A stretch of DNA of 64,000 nucleotides from Pseudomonas sp. PB106 (GTDB lineage Bacteria; Pseudomonadota; Gammaproteobacteria; Pseudomonadales; Pseudomonadaceae): positions 1-64,000 of the forward strand of contig NZ_RWIM01000118.1 of assembly GCF_009764645.1 (NCBI RefSeq), written 5' to 3'. A program made the position numbers and the translations under genes. Positions 43,730-52,036 of this stretch are shown one piece after another; within the stretch, counting starts at the first letter, position 1; each line of letters opens with the position of its first letter. The notes under the pieces were generated by a model, which did no database searches, was not told where the DNA came from, and worked only from the letters and a program-made list of their open reading frames with translations.

Positions 43730-45094
43730 TCAGACAGGCAGATAGATACCAAAGGTATTCATGCCTCGATCACTGCGCACAAACACATCTCCACCATGCA
43801 TCAGCGCAATCGCTTTAACGATCGCCAATCCCAACCCATGGTTATTGCCACTGTTACTGCGCGACGCATCCACCCGGTAAAACCGTTCGAACAACCGTGG
43901 CAAATGCTCGCTGGCAATCGGCGATCCCGGGTTGGCCACACCAATACTCACCTGATGCGCTTCAACCTCAATCCGCACCTCGATCACCTGACCCGCCTCG
44001 GTGTGCTGCACCGCATTGCTCAGCAAGTTGATCAACGCCCGGCGCAAATGCGCGACTTCAATCTGTACCAGCGCATCACCGCTGACCTGCACCTGAACCT
44101 GCGCATCTTCAAGAATGAAATCCAGATATTCCAGGGTCGTCGCCACTTCATCCGCCAGCGATGTCGATGTGAGTTTGGTCGCCTTATTACCCTGGTCCGC
44201 GCTGGCGAGAAACAGCATGTCATTGATGATCGAACGCAACCGCTCCAGCTCTTCCAGATTGGATTGCAGCACCTCGAAATAATGTTCGGCGGAACGCCCA
44301 CGGGTCAGCGCTACTTGCGTCTGGCCGATCAGATTGGTCAGCGGGGAACGCAATTCATGAGCGACGTCGGCGTTGAACGATTCCAGTCGCGAATAGGCCA
44401 GTTCGACCCGTTCCAGCGTCGAGTTGAACGAGTCGACAAACTGCTCAAGCTCCGGTGGCAGCGGCGACAAACGCAAGCGACCGGCCCTGAGCGGTGGCGC
44501 CAGTCGTTGTGCTTCGTGGGAGAGTTTGATCAGTGGCTTGAGGCCGATCCGCGCCACCCAATAACCCAGCGCGGACGCCATCAGCACCCCGACAATCGCC
44601 AGGCCGATCAACGCGATCAACAGGTTGTGTTGCGTCTCATGAAAAGTATCGGTGTCGATGCCGATCATGAAGCGCAGCGGCGGGCGCTGATCCTTGGCCG
44701 GGAATTCGCTGACCAGCACCTTCAGCGGATAAGGCTGCCCCGGCAGTTGCAAATCGCGCATGCCCAGCGGCCCATTGGTGATCTCGCGGATCTGCGGCGT
44801 GAGGTTGCCGTATTCGTATTGCGGATCGCCGCTGCTGATCCAGAAACTGATGCGCTTGTCTTCTTCGCCGAGCAGTTTGAGTTTGTTGTTGATCTTCACC
44901 CAGTGCTCGGGTGTGCCGAAGCGGCCAACGGTGGATTCGAGCACGCTGTAACGCGCGTCCAACTCGGCTTCCGGGAGCAATCCCAAACCTTTGTCGACCT
45001 GCTGATACAACGCGCCGCCGATCAACAGAAACACCAGCAGCGCCACCAGCGTGAACATACCGCTAAGGCGTAGCGCAATCGAATTACTGGACAC
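43730..45094 (-). CDS. Heavy-metal-type sensor histidine kinase
   Basis: The 454-residue kinase has an N-terminal membrane helix (ALRLSGMFTLVALLVFLLIGGALY), a periplasmic domain of about 150 residues, a second helix (LLIALIGLAIVGVLMASALGYWVA), HAMP, HisKA with His246 in HELRSPL, and HATPase (N box NLLSNAVQHT, then GLGLAIVKAI). The layout matches the CusS/IrlS group of heavy-metal sensor kinases. GTG at 45094 overlaps the regulator gene by 11 bases, so the two are translationally coupled. The signal is unknown. Confidence 0.92.
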   Translation of the reverse strand: MSSNSIALRLSGMFTLVALLVFLLIGGALYQQVDKGLGLLPEAELDARYSVLESTVGRFGTPEHWVKINNKLKLLGEEDKRISFWISSGDPQYEYGNLTPQIREITNGPLGMRDLQLPGQPYPLKVLVSEFPAKDQRPPLRFMIGIDTDTFHETQHNLLIALIGLAIVGVLMASALGYWVARIGLKPLIKLSHEAQRLAPPLRAGRLRLSPLPPELEQFVDSFNSTLERVELAYSRLESFNADVAHELRSPLTNLIGQTQVALTRGRSAEHYFEVLQSNLEELERLRSIINDMLFLASADQGNKATKLTSTSLADEVATTLEYLDFILEDAQVQVQVSGDALVQIEVAHLRRALINLLSNAVQHTEAGQVIEVRIEVEAHQVSIGVANPGSPIASEHLPRLFERFYRVDASRSNSGNNHGLGLAIVKAIALMHGGDVFVRSDRGMNTFGIYLPV

Positions 45095-45761
45095 CACGGC
45101 TCTCCAGCACATAACCCATGCCGCGAATGGTGTGCAGCAGTTTTTCGTCGAACGGCCCGTCGAGCTTGGCGCGCAGGCGTTTGATCGCCACTTCGACGAC
45201 GTTGGCATCGCTGTCGAAATTGATGTCCCAGACCATCTCGGCAATCGCGGTTTTCGAGAGGATTTCACCTTGGCGGCGGGCGAGAACACTGAGCAGTGAA
45301 AACTCTTTGGCCGTCAGATCCAGACGTGTGCCGGCGCGGGTCGCCTTGCGGCTGATCAGATCGATCCACAGGTCGGCGATGCTCACTTGCACCGGTTCAT
45401 GGCCGCCACTGCGCCGGGTCAGCGCTTGCAGGCGCGCGACCAGTTCGAGGAAGGAAAACGGTTTGCCGAGGTAATCGTCGGCACCGTCGCGCAAGCCCTT
45501 GATGCGGTCTTCGACACGCTCACGAGCGGTGAGCATGATCACCGGGGTTTGCTTGCGCGCACGTAACGCGCGCAGCACGCCGAAGCCATCGAGGCCCGGC
45601 AACATGACGTCGAGGACGATCACCGCGTAGTCGCTTTCCAGCGCCAGATGCAGACCCTCGACGCCGTCGCGGGCCAGATCCACGGTGTAACCCTGTTCCG
45701 TCAGACCGCGGTGCAGATAGTCCGCAGTTTTTTCCTCGTCTTCGATAATCAGAACGCGCAT
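45084..45761 (-). CDS. OmpR-family response regulator (CusR/CopR-like)
   Basis: This 225-residue regulator has a receiver domain with acidic pocket IIEDEEKTADYLHRGL, phosphoacceptor Asp51 (VIVLDVMLPG) and the conserved Lys in YLGKPF. A winged-helix DNA-binding domain ends in VEVAIKRLRAKLDGPFDEKLLHTIRGMGYVL. The sequence is closest in style to copper/heavy-metal regulators. It starts eight bases after the RND permease stop, so pump and regulator are probably one transcript under autoregulation. Confidence 0.93.
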   Translation of the reverse strand: MRVLIIEDEEKTADYLHRGLTEQGYTVDLARDGVEGLHLALESDYAVIVLDVMLPGLDGFGVLRALRARKQTPVIMLTARERVEDRIKGLRDGADDYLGKPFSFLELVARLQALTRRSGGHEPVQVSIADLWIDLISRKATRAGTRLDLTAKEFSLLSVLARRQGEILSKTAIAEMVWDINFDSDANVVEVAIKRLRAKLDGPFDEKLLHTIRGMGYVLESRGVQ

Positions 45762-45769
45762 GACCCGCC

Positions 45770-48700
45770 TCAGTCTGTGGTCGCCAACGCCGGCAGCGGC
45801 GCAGGTTTGGGTCTATGGAAAAGTCGCTCAAGCCACAAGTATATGACCGGCGTGGTGAACAGCGTCAGCATCTGGCTGACCAGCAAACCGCCGACCACCG
45901 CGATCCCCAGCGGCTGGCGCAATTCCGCGCCGGTGCCATACCCGAGCATCAGCGGCAGCGCGCCGAGCAGGGCGGCGAGGGTGGTCATGATGATCGGCCG
46001 GAACCGCGTGATGCACGCCTCGTAAATCGCCTCCTGCGGCGACAGGCCTCGGTGTCGCTGGGCTTCGAGGGCGAAGTCGATCATCAGGATGCCGTTCTTC
46101 TTGACGATACCGATCAGCAGCACCAGCCCGATCAAGGCCATGATCGAAAAGTCCTGGCCGCAGATCCACAGCATGATCACCGCGCCCAAGCCTGCTGCCG
46201 GCAATGTCGAAATGATCGTCAGCGGGTGCACGAAGCTTTCATAAAGCACACCGAGAATGATGTACACCGCCACCAGCGCCGCCAGAATCAGCCACGGCTG
46301 ACTGGCCAGCGAACTCTGGAACGCCTGCGCCGCGCCCTGGAAATTGCCGCTGATCGCTGTCGGCATGCCGATCTCGGCCTTGGCTTGATTGAGCAGAATC
46401 ACCGCATCACCCAACGCCACGCCCGGCGCGAGGTTGAACGACAGGTTGGCCGCCGGGAACATGCCGTCATGGGCAATCGACAACGGGCCAATGGTCGGCG
46501 CATCGAATTTGGCCAGCGCCGACAGCGGCACCATCTCGCCACTCAGCGGCGAGCGCAGGTAGAAATAGTTGAGGCTTTCGGCCTTGCCGCGTTGCTTGGT
46601 GTCCAGCTCCAGAATCACGTTGTACTGGTTGACCTGGGTCTGGAATTCGTTGATCTGCCGTTGGCCGAAGGCGTCGTACAGCGCCTCGTCGACATCGCTC
46701 GCGGTCAGGCCGAAACGTGCGGCGGCGCTGCGATCGATGCTGATGTGGGTGATGCTGCCGCCCAGTTGCAGGTCGTTGGAAATGTCGCGGAACGCCGGGT
46801 TGCTGCGCAGTTTGTCCGTCAGGCGTTGCGTCCAGGTGGCGAGGGTCGCGCCGTCGTTACTCTTGAGCACGTATTGGTACTGCGCACGGCTCGGGCCGGA
46901 GCTGAGGTTGATGTCCTGGCCGGCGCGCAGATAGAGGACGATGCCGGGGACTTTCATCAGTTGCGGGCGGATGCGGTCGATGAACTGGCTGGCTGAAACA
47001 TCACGATCACCGCGTTTTTTCAGGGCGATCCAGAAGCGCCCGTTGGCGATGGTCTGGTTGCTGCCGGAGACACCGACCGAGTGGGAAAACGCCTGCACGG
47101 CCGGATCGGCGGCAACGATTTCGGCCATGGCCAAGTGTTTTTTCACCATGTCGCCGTAGGAAATATCCGCCGCGGCTTCGGTGGTGCCGAGGACGAAACC
47201 GGTGTCCTGCACCGGGAAGAATCCTTTCGGGATAAAGATGTAACCGCCGATAGCCATTGCCAGCGATAAGCCGAACACGCCGATCATCAATTTCTGATGG
47301 GCAAGGGCACGACGCAGACCCTTCTCGTACCAACCCAGCAAACGCTCGCTGAAACCCGGTTTGTCGTGGGCATGATGCACCGGTTTGCGCATGAACAGTG
47401 CCGCCAGCGTCGGCGCCAGGGTCAGCGAGACCACCACGGAAATCATGATGGTCGAGGTCGCGGTCAGAGCGAATTCCTTGAACAGCCGCCCGACCACGCC
47501 GCCCATGAACAGCAGCGGAATAAACGCCGCCACCAGCGAAAAACTGATCGAGACCACGGTGAAACCGATCTCGCCGGCGCCCTTGATCGCCGCTTCGCGC
47601 ATGTCGTCGCCGGCCTCCAGATGCCGGTGGATGTTCTCCACCACCACAATCGCATCGTCGACCACAAATCCCACGGCGACGACGATCGCCACCAGCGTCA
47701 GGTTATTCAGGCTGAAACCGAGGATATACATCAGGGCGAAACTGGCGATCAGCGACACGCCGAGCACCGCCGAAACAATCAAGGTCGCCGACAACTGACG
47801 CAGGAACAGCGCCATCACCGCGACCACCAGCATGATCGCGATCAACAGGGTGATCTCGACTTCGTGCAGGGATGCGCGAATGGTCTGGGTGCGGTCGATC
47901 AGGGTTTTCACTTGCACCGAGGCCGGCAACATCGCTTCAAGACCGGGCAGGGCGGCTTGAATACGATCGACGGTCTCGACGATGTTGGCGCCGGGCTGGC
48001 GCGAGATCACCAGGTTCACCCCGGGCCGGTCTCCTGCCCAGGCTTGCACGTAGGCATCTTCCGAACCGTTGACGACTTTGGCGACATCGCGCAGGTGAAC
48101 GGGGGCGCCATCCTTGTAGGAAACGATGAGTTGGCTGTAGTCCTCGGGGTGGAACAACTGGTCGTTGGTCGACAGCGTCGAGATGCTCGATTCGCCGTAC
48201 AGCGCCCCTTTGGCGAGGTTGAGGCTGGTCTGCTGGATCGCCAGACGAATGTCAGCGAGGGTCAGGCCGATCGCCGCGAGTTTGTCCGCCGACGCTTGCA
48301 CGCGGATCGCCGGACGTTGCTGACCGGTGATGTTGATTTGGCCTACGCCATCGATCTGACTGATCTGACGCGAGAGCAGGGTTTCCACCAGATCGCTGAG
48401 TTCGGTGCCGGGCATTTGCGTCGAGCTGACGCTGAGGATCAGCACCGGGCTGTCGGCCGGGTTGACCTTCTTCCAGGTTGGCAGCGTCGGCATGTCCTTG
48501 GGCAGTTTGCCGGCGGCGGTGTTGATCGCCGCCTGGACTTCCTGCGCAGCGGTGTCGATGCTTTTATCGAGGGTGAATTGCAAGGTCAAAAGGCTTGAGC
48601 CCAGCGCACTGCTCGACGTCATCTGGGTCATGCCGGGGATGGCACTGAATTGCACCTCCAGCGGCGTGGCCACGGACGAAGCCATGGTGTCGGGGCTGGC

Positions 48701-48871
48701 ACCGGGCAACTGCGCGGACACCTGAATCGTGGGAAATTCCGCTTCCGGCAGTGGGGCGATGGGTAAACGCGGGAAGGCAATCAAACCGACCAGCACCAAC
48801 GCGATGGTCAGCAGAATCGTTGCGACCGGGTGATCGATGCACCACGTGGAGACGCCTTTGTGCGCCTTCAT
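45770..48871 (-). CDS. RND efflux permease (MdtC/MuxC-like, HAE1 group)
   Basis: The 1033-residue inner-membrane pump has the usual RND layout: helix 1 (HPVATILLTIALVLVGLIAF), a large periplasmic loop, helices 2-6 with VAIVVAVGFVVDDAIVVVENIHRHLE (proton-relay Asp pair), a second loop, and the last helices. PLPEAEFPTIQVSAQLPGASPDTMASSVATPLE is characteristic of the multidrug-type MdtB/MdtC branch rather than the CzcA metal branch (DxxxxxE motif). Its start overlaps the adaptor stop (ATGA). No outer-membrane channel gene is adjacent. Confidence 0.93.
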   Translation of the reverse strand: MKAHKGVSTWCIDHPVATILLTIALVLVGLIAFPRLPIAPLPEAEFPTIQVSAQLPGASPDTMASSVATPLEVQFSAIPGMTQMTSSSALGSSLLTLQFTLDKSIDTAAQEVQAAINTAAGKLPKDMPTLPTWKKVNPADSPVLILSVSSTQMPGTELSDLVETLLSRQISQIDGVGQINITGQQRPAIRVQASADKLAAIGLTLADIRLAIQQTSLNLAKGALYGESSISTLSTNDQLFHPEDYSQLIVSYKDGAPVHLRDVAKVVNGSEDAYVQAWAGDRPGVNLVISRQPGANIVETVDRIQAALPGLEAMLPASVQVKTLIDRTQTIRASLHEVEITLLIAIMLVVAVMALFLRQLSATLIVSAVLGVSLIASFALMYILGFSLNNLTLVAIVVAVGFVVDDAIVVVENIHRHLEAGDDMREAAIKGAGEIGFTVVSISFSLVAAFIPLLFMGGVVGRLFKEFALTATSTIMISVVVSLTLAPTLAALFMRKPVHHAHDKPGFSERLLGWYEKGLRRALAHQKLMIGVFGLSLAMAIGGYIFIPKGFFPVQDTGFVLGTTEAAADISYGDMVKKHLAMAEIVAADPAVQAFSHSVGVSGSNQTIANGRFWIALKKRGDRDVSASQFIDRIRPQLMKVPGIVLYLRAGQDINLSSGPSRAQYQYVLKSNDGATLATWTQRLTDKLRSNPAFRDISNDLQLGGSITHISIDRSAAARFGLTASDVDEALYDAFGQRQINEFQTQVNQYNVILELDTKQRGKAESLNYFYLRSPLSGEMVPLSALAKFDAPTIGPLSIAHDGMFPAANLSFNLAPGVALGDAVILLNQAKAEIGMPTAISGNFQGAAQAFQSSLASQPWLILAALVAVYIILGVLYESFVHPLTIISTLPAAGLGAVIMLWICGQDFSIMALIGLVLLIGIVKKNGILMIDFALEAQRHRGLSPQEAIYEACITRFRPIIMTTLAALLGALPLMLGYGTGAELRQPLGIAVVGGLLVSQMLTLFTTPVIYLWLERLFHRPKPAPLPALATTD

Positions 48872-50025
48872 GGTTTTGGCTCCGCTTGCACCACCTGCGG
48901 CGGCTCGGTCATGACTTGTACGGTCGAGCCGGGTTTGAGCCGCGACTGGCCGTCGGTGACCAGTACGTCACCGGCCTTCACGCCTTTGATGATGTCCTGG
49001 CCGCTGCCTTGGTAAACCATCTGCACTTGCACGGCTTCGACTTTGTCGCCGTTCACCCGGTAAACGAAGTGCTGGTCGAGGCCACGTTGTACGACGGTGG
49101 GCGGGACGACCAGCGCATTTTTGTCGAGGGCTGTCTGAATTTTTACCGTGACCAGCAGACCGGGCCAGAGCTTCTGGCTGGCGTTGTCGAATTCTGCCTT
49201 GGCGCGGATGGTGCCGGTATTGGCGTTGATCTGGTTGTCGATCAGGGTCAGGTGACCTTCGCCGAGCAGGTTGCCGGTCTCGCCATCGGTGTCGGCGCCG
49301 ATGTAGGCCTTGACCGGTGCACGTTGCGGATCGCTGATCAGGCCTTGCAGGGTCGGCAGCATTTGCTGGGGCAGCGAAAACTCCACGGCGATCGGGTCGA
49401 TCTGAGTGACGGTGAACAGTCCTGCGGTGTCGGTCATGCGCAGGAAGTTGCCTTCATCGACCGTACGAATACCGACGCGGCCAGTGACCGGGGAGCGAAT
49501 CTGCGTGTAGGAAAGTTGTACTTGCGCCGAATCAATTGACGCCTGGTTGCCTTGGGCGGTGGCTTTCAATTGGTTGACCAGGGCTTGTTGCTGGTCGTAG
49601 GTCTGCTTGGAGATGCCGTCGTCGACGGTGAGCAGTTTGTAGCGTTTGAGGTTGACCAGGGCGACTTGCAGTTGTGCCTGGCTTTCGCCTAGTTGTGCGC
49701 GGGCCTGGTCGAGGCTGGCGCGAATCGAGCGGTCGTCGATGGTGGCCAGCAGGTCGCCTGCTTTGACCAGTTGGCCTTCTTTGACGAGGATTTTGGTGAG
49801 GATGCCGTCTATTTGTGGGCGCACTACGACGCTGTGTAATGAGAGTACGGAGCCGATGCCGCTGGTGTAGCGGGGGACGTCTTTTGCGCTGACTGCGATG
49901 ACTCGCACGGGGATGGCGGTGGGGGTGGCGAGTTTGGTGGGGGCGGGTTTCATTGCCCACCATGTGCCTGCGGCGGCCAGGACGATCACTAGGGCGAGCA
50001 GGGCTTTGTTCTTTTGGATTCGCAT
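48868..50025 (-). CDS. RND periplasmic adaptor (membrane fusion) protein
   Basis: This 385-residue adaptor starts with a membrane anchor or uncleaved signal (NKALLALVIVLAAAGTWWAM), lacks a lipobox Cys, and then has the barrel-sandwich and alpha-hairpin regions (QIDGILTKILVKEGQLVKAGDLLATID, LDQARAQLGESQAQLQVALVNLKRYKLL) and the RSPVTGRVGIRTVDEGNFL segment. The ATG at 50025 is preferred; a TTG at 50040 is in frame, and neither has a clear ribosome binding site. First gene of the adaptor-pump-regulator-kinase operon. Confidence 0.92.
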   Translation of the reverse strand: MRIQKNKALLALVIVLAAAGTWWAMKPAPTKLATPTAIPVRVIAVSAKDVPRYTSGIGSVLSLHSVVVRPQIDGILTKILVKEGQLVKAGDLLATIDDRSIRASLDQARAQLGESQAQLQVALVNLKRYKLLTVDDGISKQTYDQQQALVNQLKATAQGNQASIDSAQVQLSYTQIRSPVTGRVGIRTVDEGNFLRMTDTAGLFTVTQIDPIAVEFSLPQQMLPTLQGLISDPQRAPVKAYIGADTDGETGNLLGEGHLTLIDNQINANTGTIRAKAEFDNASQKLWPGLLVTVKIQTALDKNALVVPPTVVQRGLDQHFVYRVNGDKVEAVQVQMVYQGSGQDIIKGVKAGDVLVTDGQSRLKPGSTVQVMTEPPQVVQAEPKP

Positions 50026-50164
50026 GCGGGTGGGCGCCAAGGGTATGGAGTTTGGGCAGGTTGGGTATTTATAAACTTGTTTGGGGGTCAGGAGGGTGAC
50101 GGCTGGCTGTCGGCGCTGTCAGTTTTCTCTGTGTGTATATCCGTTGCTGCGGGTGTGGCTGATT

Positions 50165-50400
50165 AGGGTTCCGCCCTTACGGCGGGTCACTTTTGACAAA
50201 CGCCTCAAAAGTAACCAAAAAGGCTTGCTCCTACGTGCGGCCCGCTCGCTGGGGCTCGGGGGGCCTTCGCTGCGGGATTGATCCGGGCGCAGCGCCTACG
50301 GTTTGCTTCGCTGCACCTCCTCTCGCTGTGTTTGGCTGCGCCAAACGGTCGCTGCGCTCCCACGCCCGGATCAATCCCTCCACTCAGCCTTCCGACGTCG
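50165..50400. repeat. Nested palindromic element of unknown type
   Basis: A perfect 16-bp inverted repeat (GGGATTGATCCGGGCG at 50274-50289, mirrored at 50363-50378) encloses two hairpins, GCAGCG/CGCTGC (50289-50314) and TTTGGC/GCCAAA (50331-50345). Upstream are CCGCC/GGCGG (50171-50185) and ACTTTTGA/TCAAAAGT (50189-50212). The phrase beginning GGGTTCCGCCCTTACGGCGG is familiar from intergenic repeats in pseudomonads (from memory). Confidence 0.6.
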
Positions 50401-50524
50401 CCCTACAGATCAAAAGCTACAGCCGAGCTAACGCTCATCCTGGAGTGGTGCGGCTGCGCCGCGGGCTTTGTGTAGGAGCTGCCGAAGGCTCGGGCCGCGA
50501 TCGGACGATCTTTTGATCTTGATT

Positions 50525-50700
50525 TTGTGGGAGCTGGCTTGCCAGCGAAGGCGGCCTGACAGCCGACCAAGGTCTTGCAGATTGCATACGATCCAATTGT
50601 AGGAGTGAGCCTGCTCGCGATAGCGGCCTGACAGCCGACTATTCTCCAACTGATTGCACTCCGTTTAATTGTAGGAGCCAGCCATCCACCCGATGAATTG
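50525..50700. repeat. REP-like units at 72-bp period
   Basis: TTGTGGGAG or TTGTAGGAG occurs at 50525, 50597 and 50669, exactly 72 bases apart. The first two units also share GCGGCCTGACAGCCGAC (50551 and 50623), and the second and third are preceded by a similar GATTGCA...AATTG stretch. Confidence 0.7.
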
Positions 50701-50784
50701 AGGCTGTTTAAATCTGTGTGCAGCAGGCAGAACCTTCCCACAAGGTTTTCAGGTTGTCCGTCGGACGTGCGCTCTCTAGTCTTT

Positions 50785-51020
50785 GGTTGTCGCCGAAAAC
50801 TCGGTGATCGGGTGTGAGAACCCGGGCTAAGTATTATTCCAATACCAGTACCGTCATAATCGGCGCCAGCTGATTGCTGCCTGCATTTTTATGGCGGCTA
50901 TGTACGGGCGGACTTCGGTCCGGCCGGAGGTTGTACTGGTCCTTGCCCGGTTTCTCACCCCGTACGTAGCTGCCACCCAATTCGCCGCGTGAGAAACGGT
51001 AATTGTTGGCTCCAATCAGT
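50785..51020 (+). promoter_or_regulatory. Structured leader upstream of DUF6124 gene
   Basis: Several stem-loops occur in series: CGCCGA/TCGGTG (50791-50806), CGGGT/ACCCG (50809-50824), CGGAC-TTCG-GTCCG with a classic UUCG tetraloop (50909-50922), CGGGC/GCCCG (50905 and 50945), and a perfect 9-bp stem GTTTCTCAC/GTGAGAAAC (50950-50958 with 50989-50997). It ends just before the ribosome binding site. A regulatory leader or embedded small RNA is inferred. Confidence 0.5.
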
Positions 51021-51033
51021 GAGGACTGAGTAA

Positions 51034-51393
51034 ATGACCAAGCCCGTACCCGATCCCCCCATCGAAACAACCCCACTCGAAGAAGCCCTGCGCGCCGAAG
51101 ACCAGATCAAAACCCGGGAAGCCATCAAACGCGCCCTCGATTTCTATCTCTGCCCCGAACCGGTCAAACCGCGTGAGCCGAGCACGATGTTTCTCATCCA
51201 CCCGAACATCGACACCGAAAGCCTGCTCGCCCATGCTTGCGAGTCCCTCTCTTCAGCCCATGTCATGGCCGGGGATCTGGCCGATCAGCTCGGCCGCCCG
51301 CAGCGCAGTACGGCGCTGGCGATTCAGCAGATTGTCATGTTGGCCGAACTGGCGGTGAACCGGGCGCTGGATCGGGTTGATCCGCACATGTAA
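51034..51393 (+). CDS. DUF6124 family protein
   Basis: This 119-residue cytoplasmic protein resembles the Pseudomonas DUF6124 (DUF3077-like) group: N-terminal TKPVPDPP, the middle AIKRALDFYLCPEPVKPREPSTMFLIHPNIDTESLLAHACESL, and a C-terminal helix (STALAIQQIVMLAELAVNRALDRVDP). The assignment rests on remembered family features. No catalytic motif is visible and the function is unknown. GAGGA eight bases before the ATG is a good ribosome binding site, and a structured region fills the upstream 240 bases. Confidence 0.8.
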   Translation: MTKPVPDPPIETTPLEEALRAEDQIKTREAIKRALDFYLCPEPVKPREPSTMFLIHPNIDTESLLAHACESLSSAHVMAGDLADQLGRPQRSTALAIQQIVMLAELAVNRALDRVDPHM

Positions 51394-51417
51394 CTCGTCC
51401 TGGTACCGCGTCATCGT

Positions 51418-51486
51418 TCTTCGCGAGCAGGCTCGCTCCCACCTTGAAATGCGTCCGACCTGTGGGAGCGAGCTTGCTCGCGAAGA
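51418..51486. repeat. REP doublet, GCGAGCAAGCTCGC type
   Basis: TTCTTCGCGAGCAGGCTCGC and the inverted TGTGGGAGCGAGCTTGCTCG lie about 25 bases apart; the left copy has one mismatch in its core. Confidence 0.8.
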
Positions 51487-51659
51487 GGTCTGCTCGGGCG
51501 ACACATCTCTACCGATCAGTTCCGAAAAGGGACTTTCTGCTCTACAAACCGTTCAGCGTCCAACGCAAATCTTCAGGTGCCGAGCCATGGCGCACAGGTA
51601 TACTGCGCGCCTTCGCGGCTCACTGATCGGGCCCGACTTTTTTGCTTTCCGGAGCTTTT

Positions 51660-51908
51660 ATGACTTCCCCGACCCTGCCGCCGGTTGACGACGCCGTGAG
51701 CGATGTCCCGGCTGAACTGGCCGACACCAGCGACACCAGCGACACCAAAGCCGAAATCCCGTCCTTCAAATTTCCGTTCAAACCGGGCGAGCTGGCTTCG
51801 GCCAAAGGCTCGAACCAGCCGTGGTACAAGAACGGCGCCAAGAACGGCCACACCAAGACCCCGGGCATGGCGCCGCCGGGCACCCGTCGTTCGATGGGCA
51901 AGCGCTGA
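51660..51908 (+). CDS. Small conserved Pro/Lys-rich protein, function unknown
   Basis: This 82-residue product starts MTSPTLPPVDDAVSDV, has an acidic Thr/Asp-rich first half (DTSDTSDTKAE) and a basic, Pro/Gly-rich second half (KGSNQPWYKNGAKNGHTKTPGMAPPGTRRSMGKR). It is likely disordered, with no signal peptide or membrane segment. CCGGAGC seven bases before the ATG supports the start over an upstream in-frame one at 51642. I do not recognise a function; the composition hints at nucleic-acid or protein contact but proves nothing. Confidence 0.65.
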   Translation: MTSPTLPPVDDAVSDVPAELADTSDTSDTKAEIPSFKFPFKPGELASAKGSNQPWYKNGAKNGHTKTPGMAPPGTRRSMGKR

Positions 51909-52036
51909 TCTGTTTTGAAGTGATTCACCAAGAAGCAGATTATTCCCACAGAGACAGCTGATTCGTCCTCTGGGAAACCAAGTGACCTTTCGTCAAAGAT
52001 TCATGCCCCGTGAACGCTTTGATGAAGGTCGCTTCC

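Larger units (their letters stand above)
50041..50784. other. Gene-free, repeat-dense region
   Basis: No frame on either strand has a ribosome binding site or family similarity. The stretch contains the nested palindromic element at 50165-50400, a half copy of the GTAGGAGCTGCCG repeat at about 50472-50520 and a REP-like array with 72-bp period from 50525. The promoter of the pump operon should lie near 50041-50160 on the minus strand. Confidence 0.6.

Noticed and set aside
45770..48871. Heavy-metal (CzcA/CusA) identity of the RND pump, suggested by the adjacent metal-type two-component system
   Set aside because: The permease sequence follows the HAE1 multidrug branch (PLPEAEFPTIQVSAQLPGAS) and lacks the metal-branch helix 4 signature, so a metal-pump name was not used.
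50193..50516. 107-codon plus-strand frame in the repeat-dense region
   Set aside because: It runs through the nested palindromes; the product is low-complexity and has no start context.
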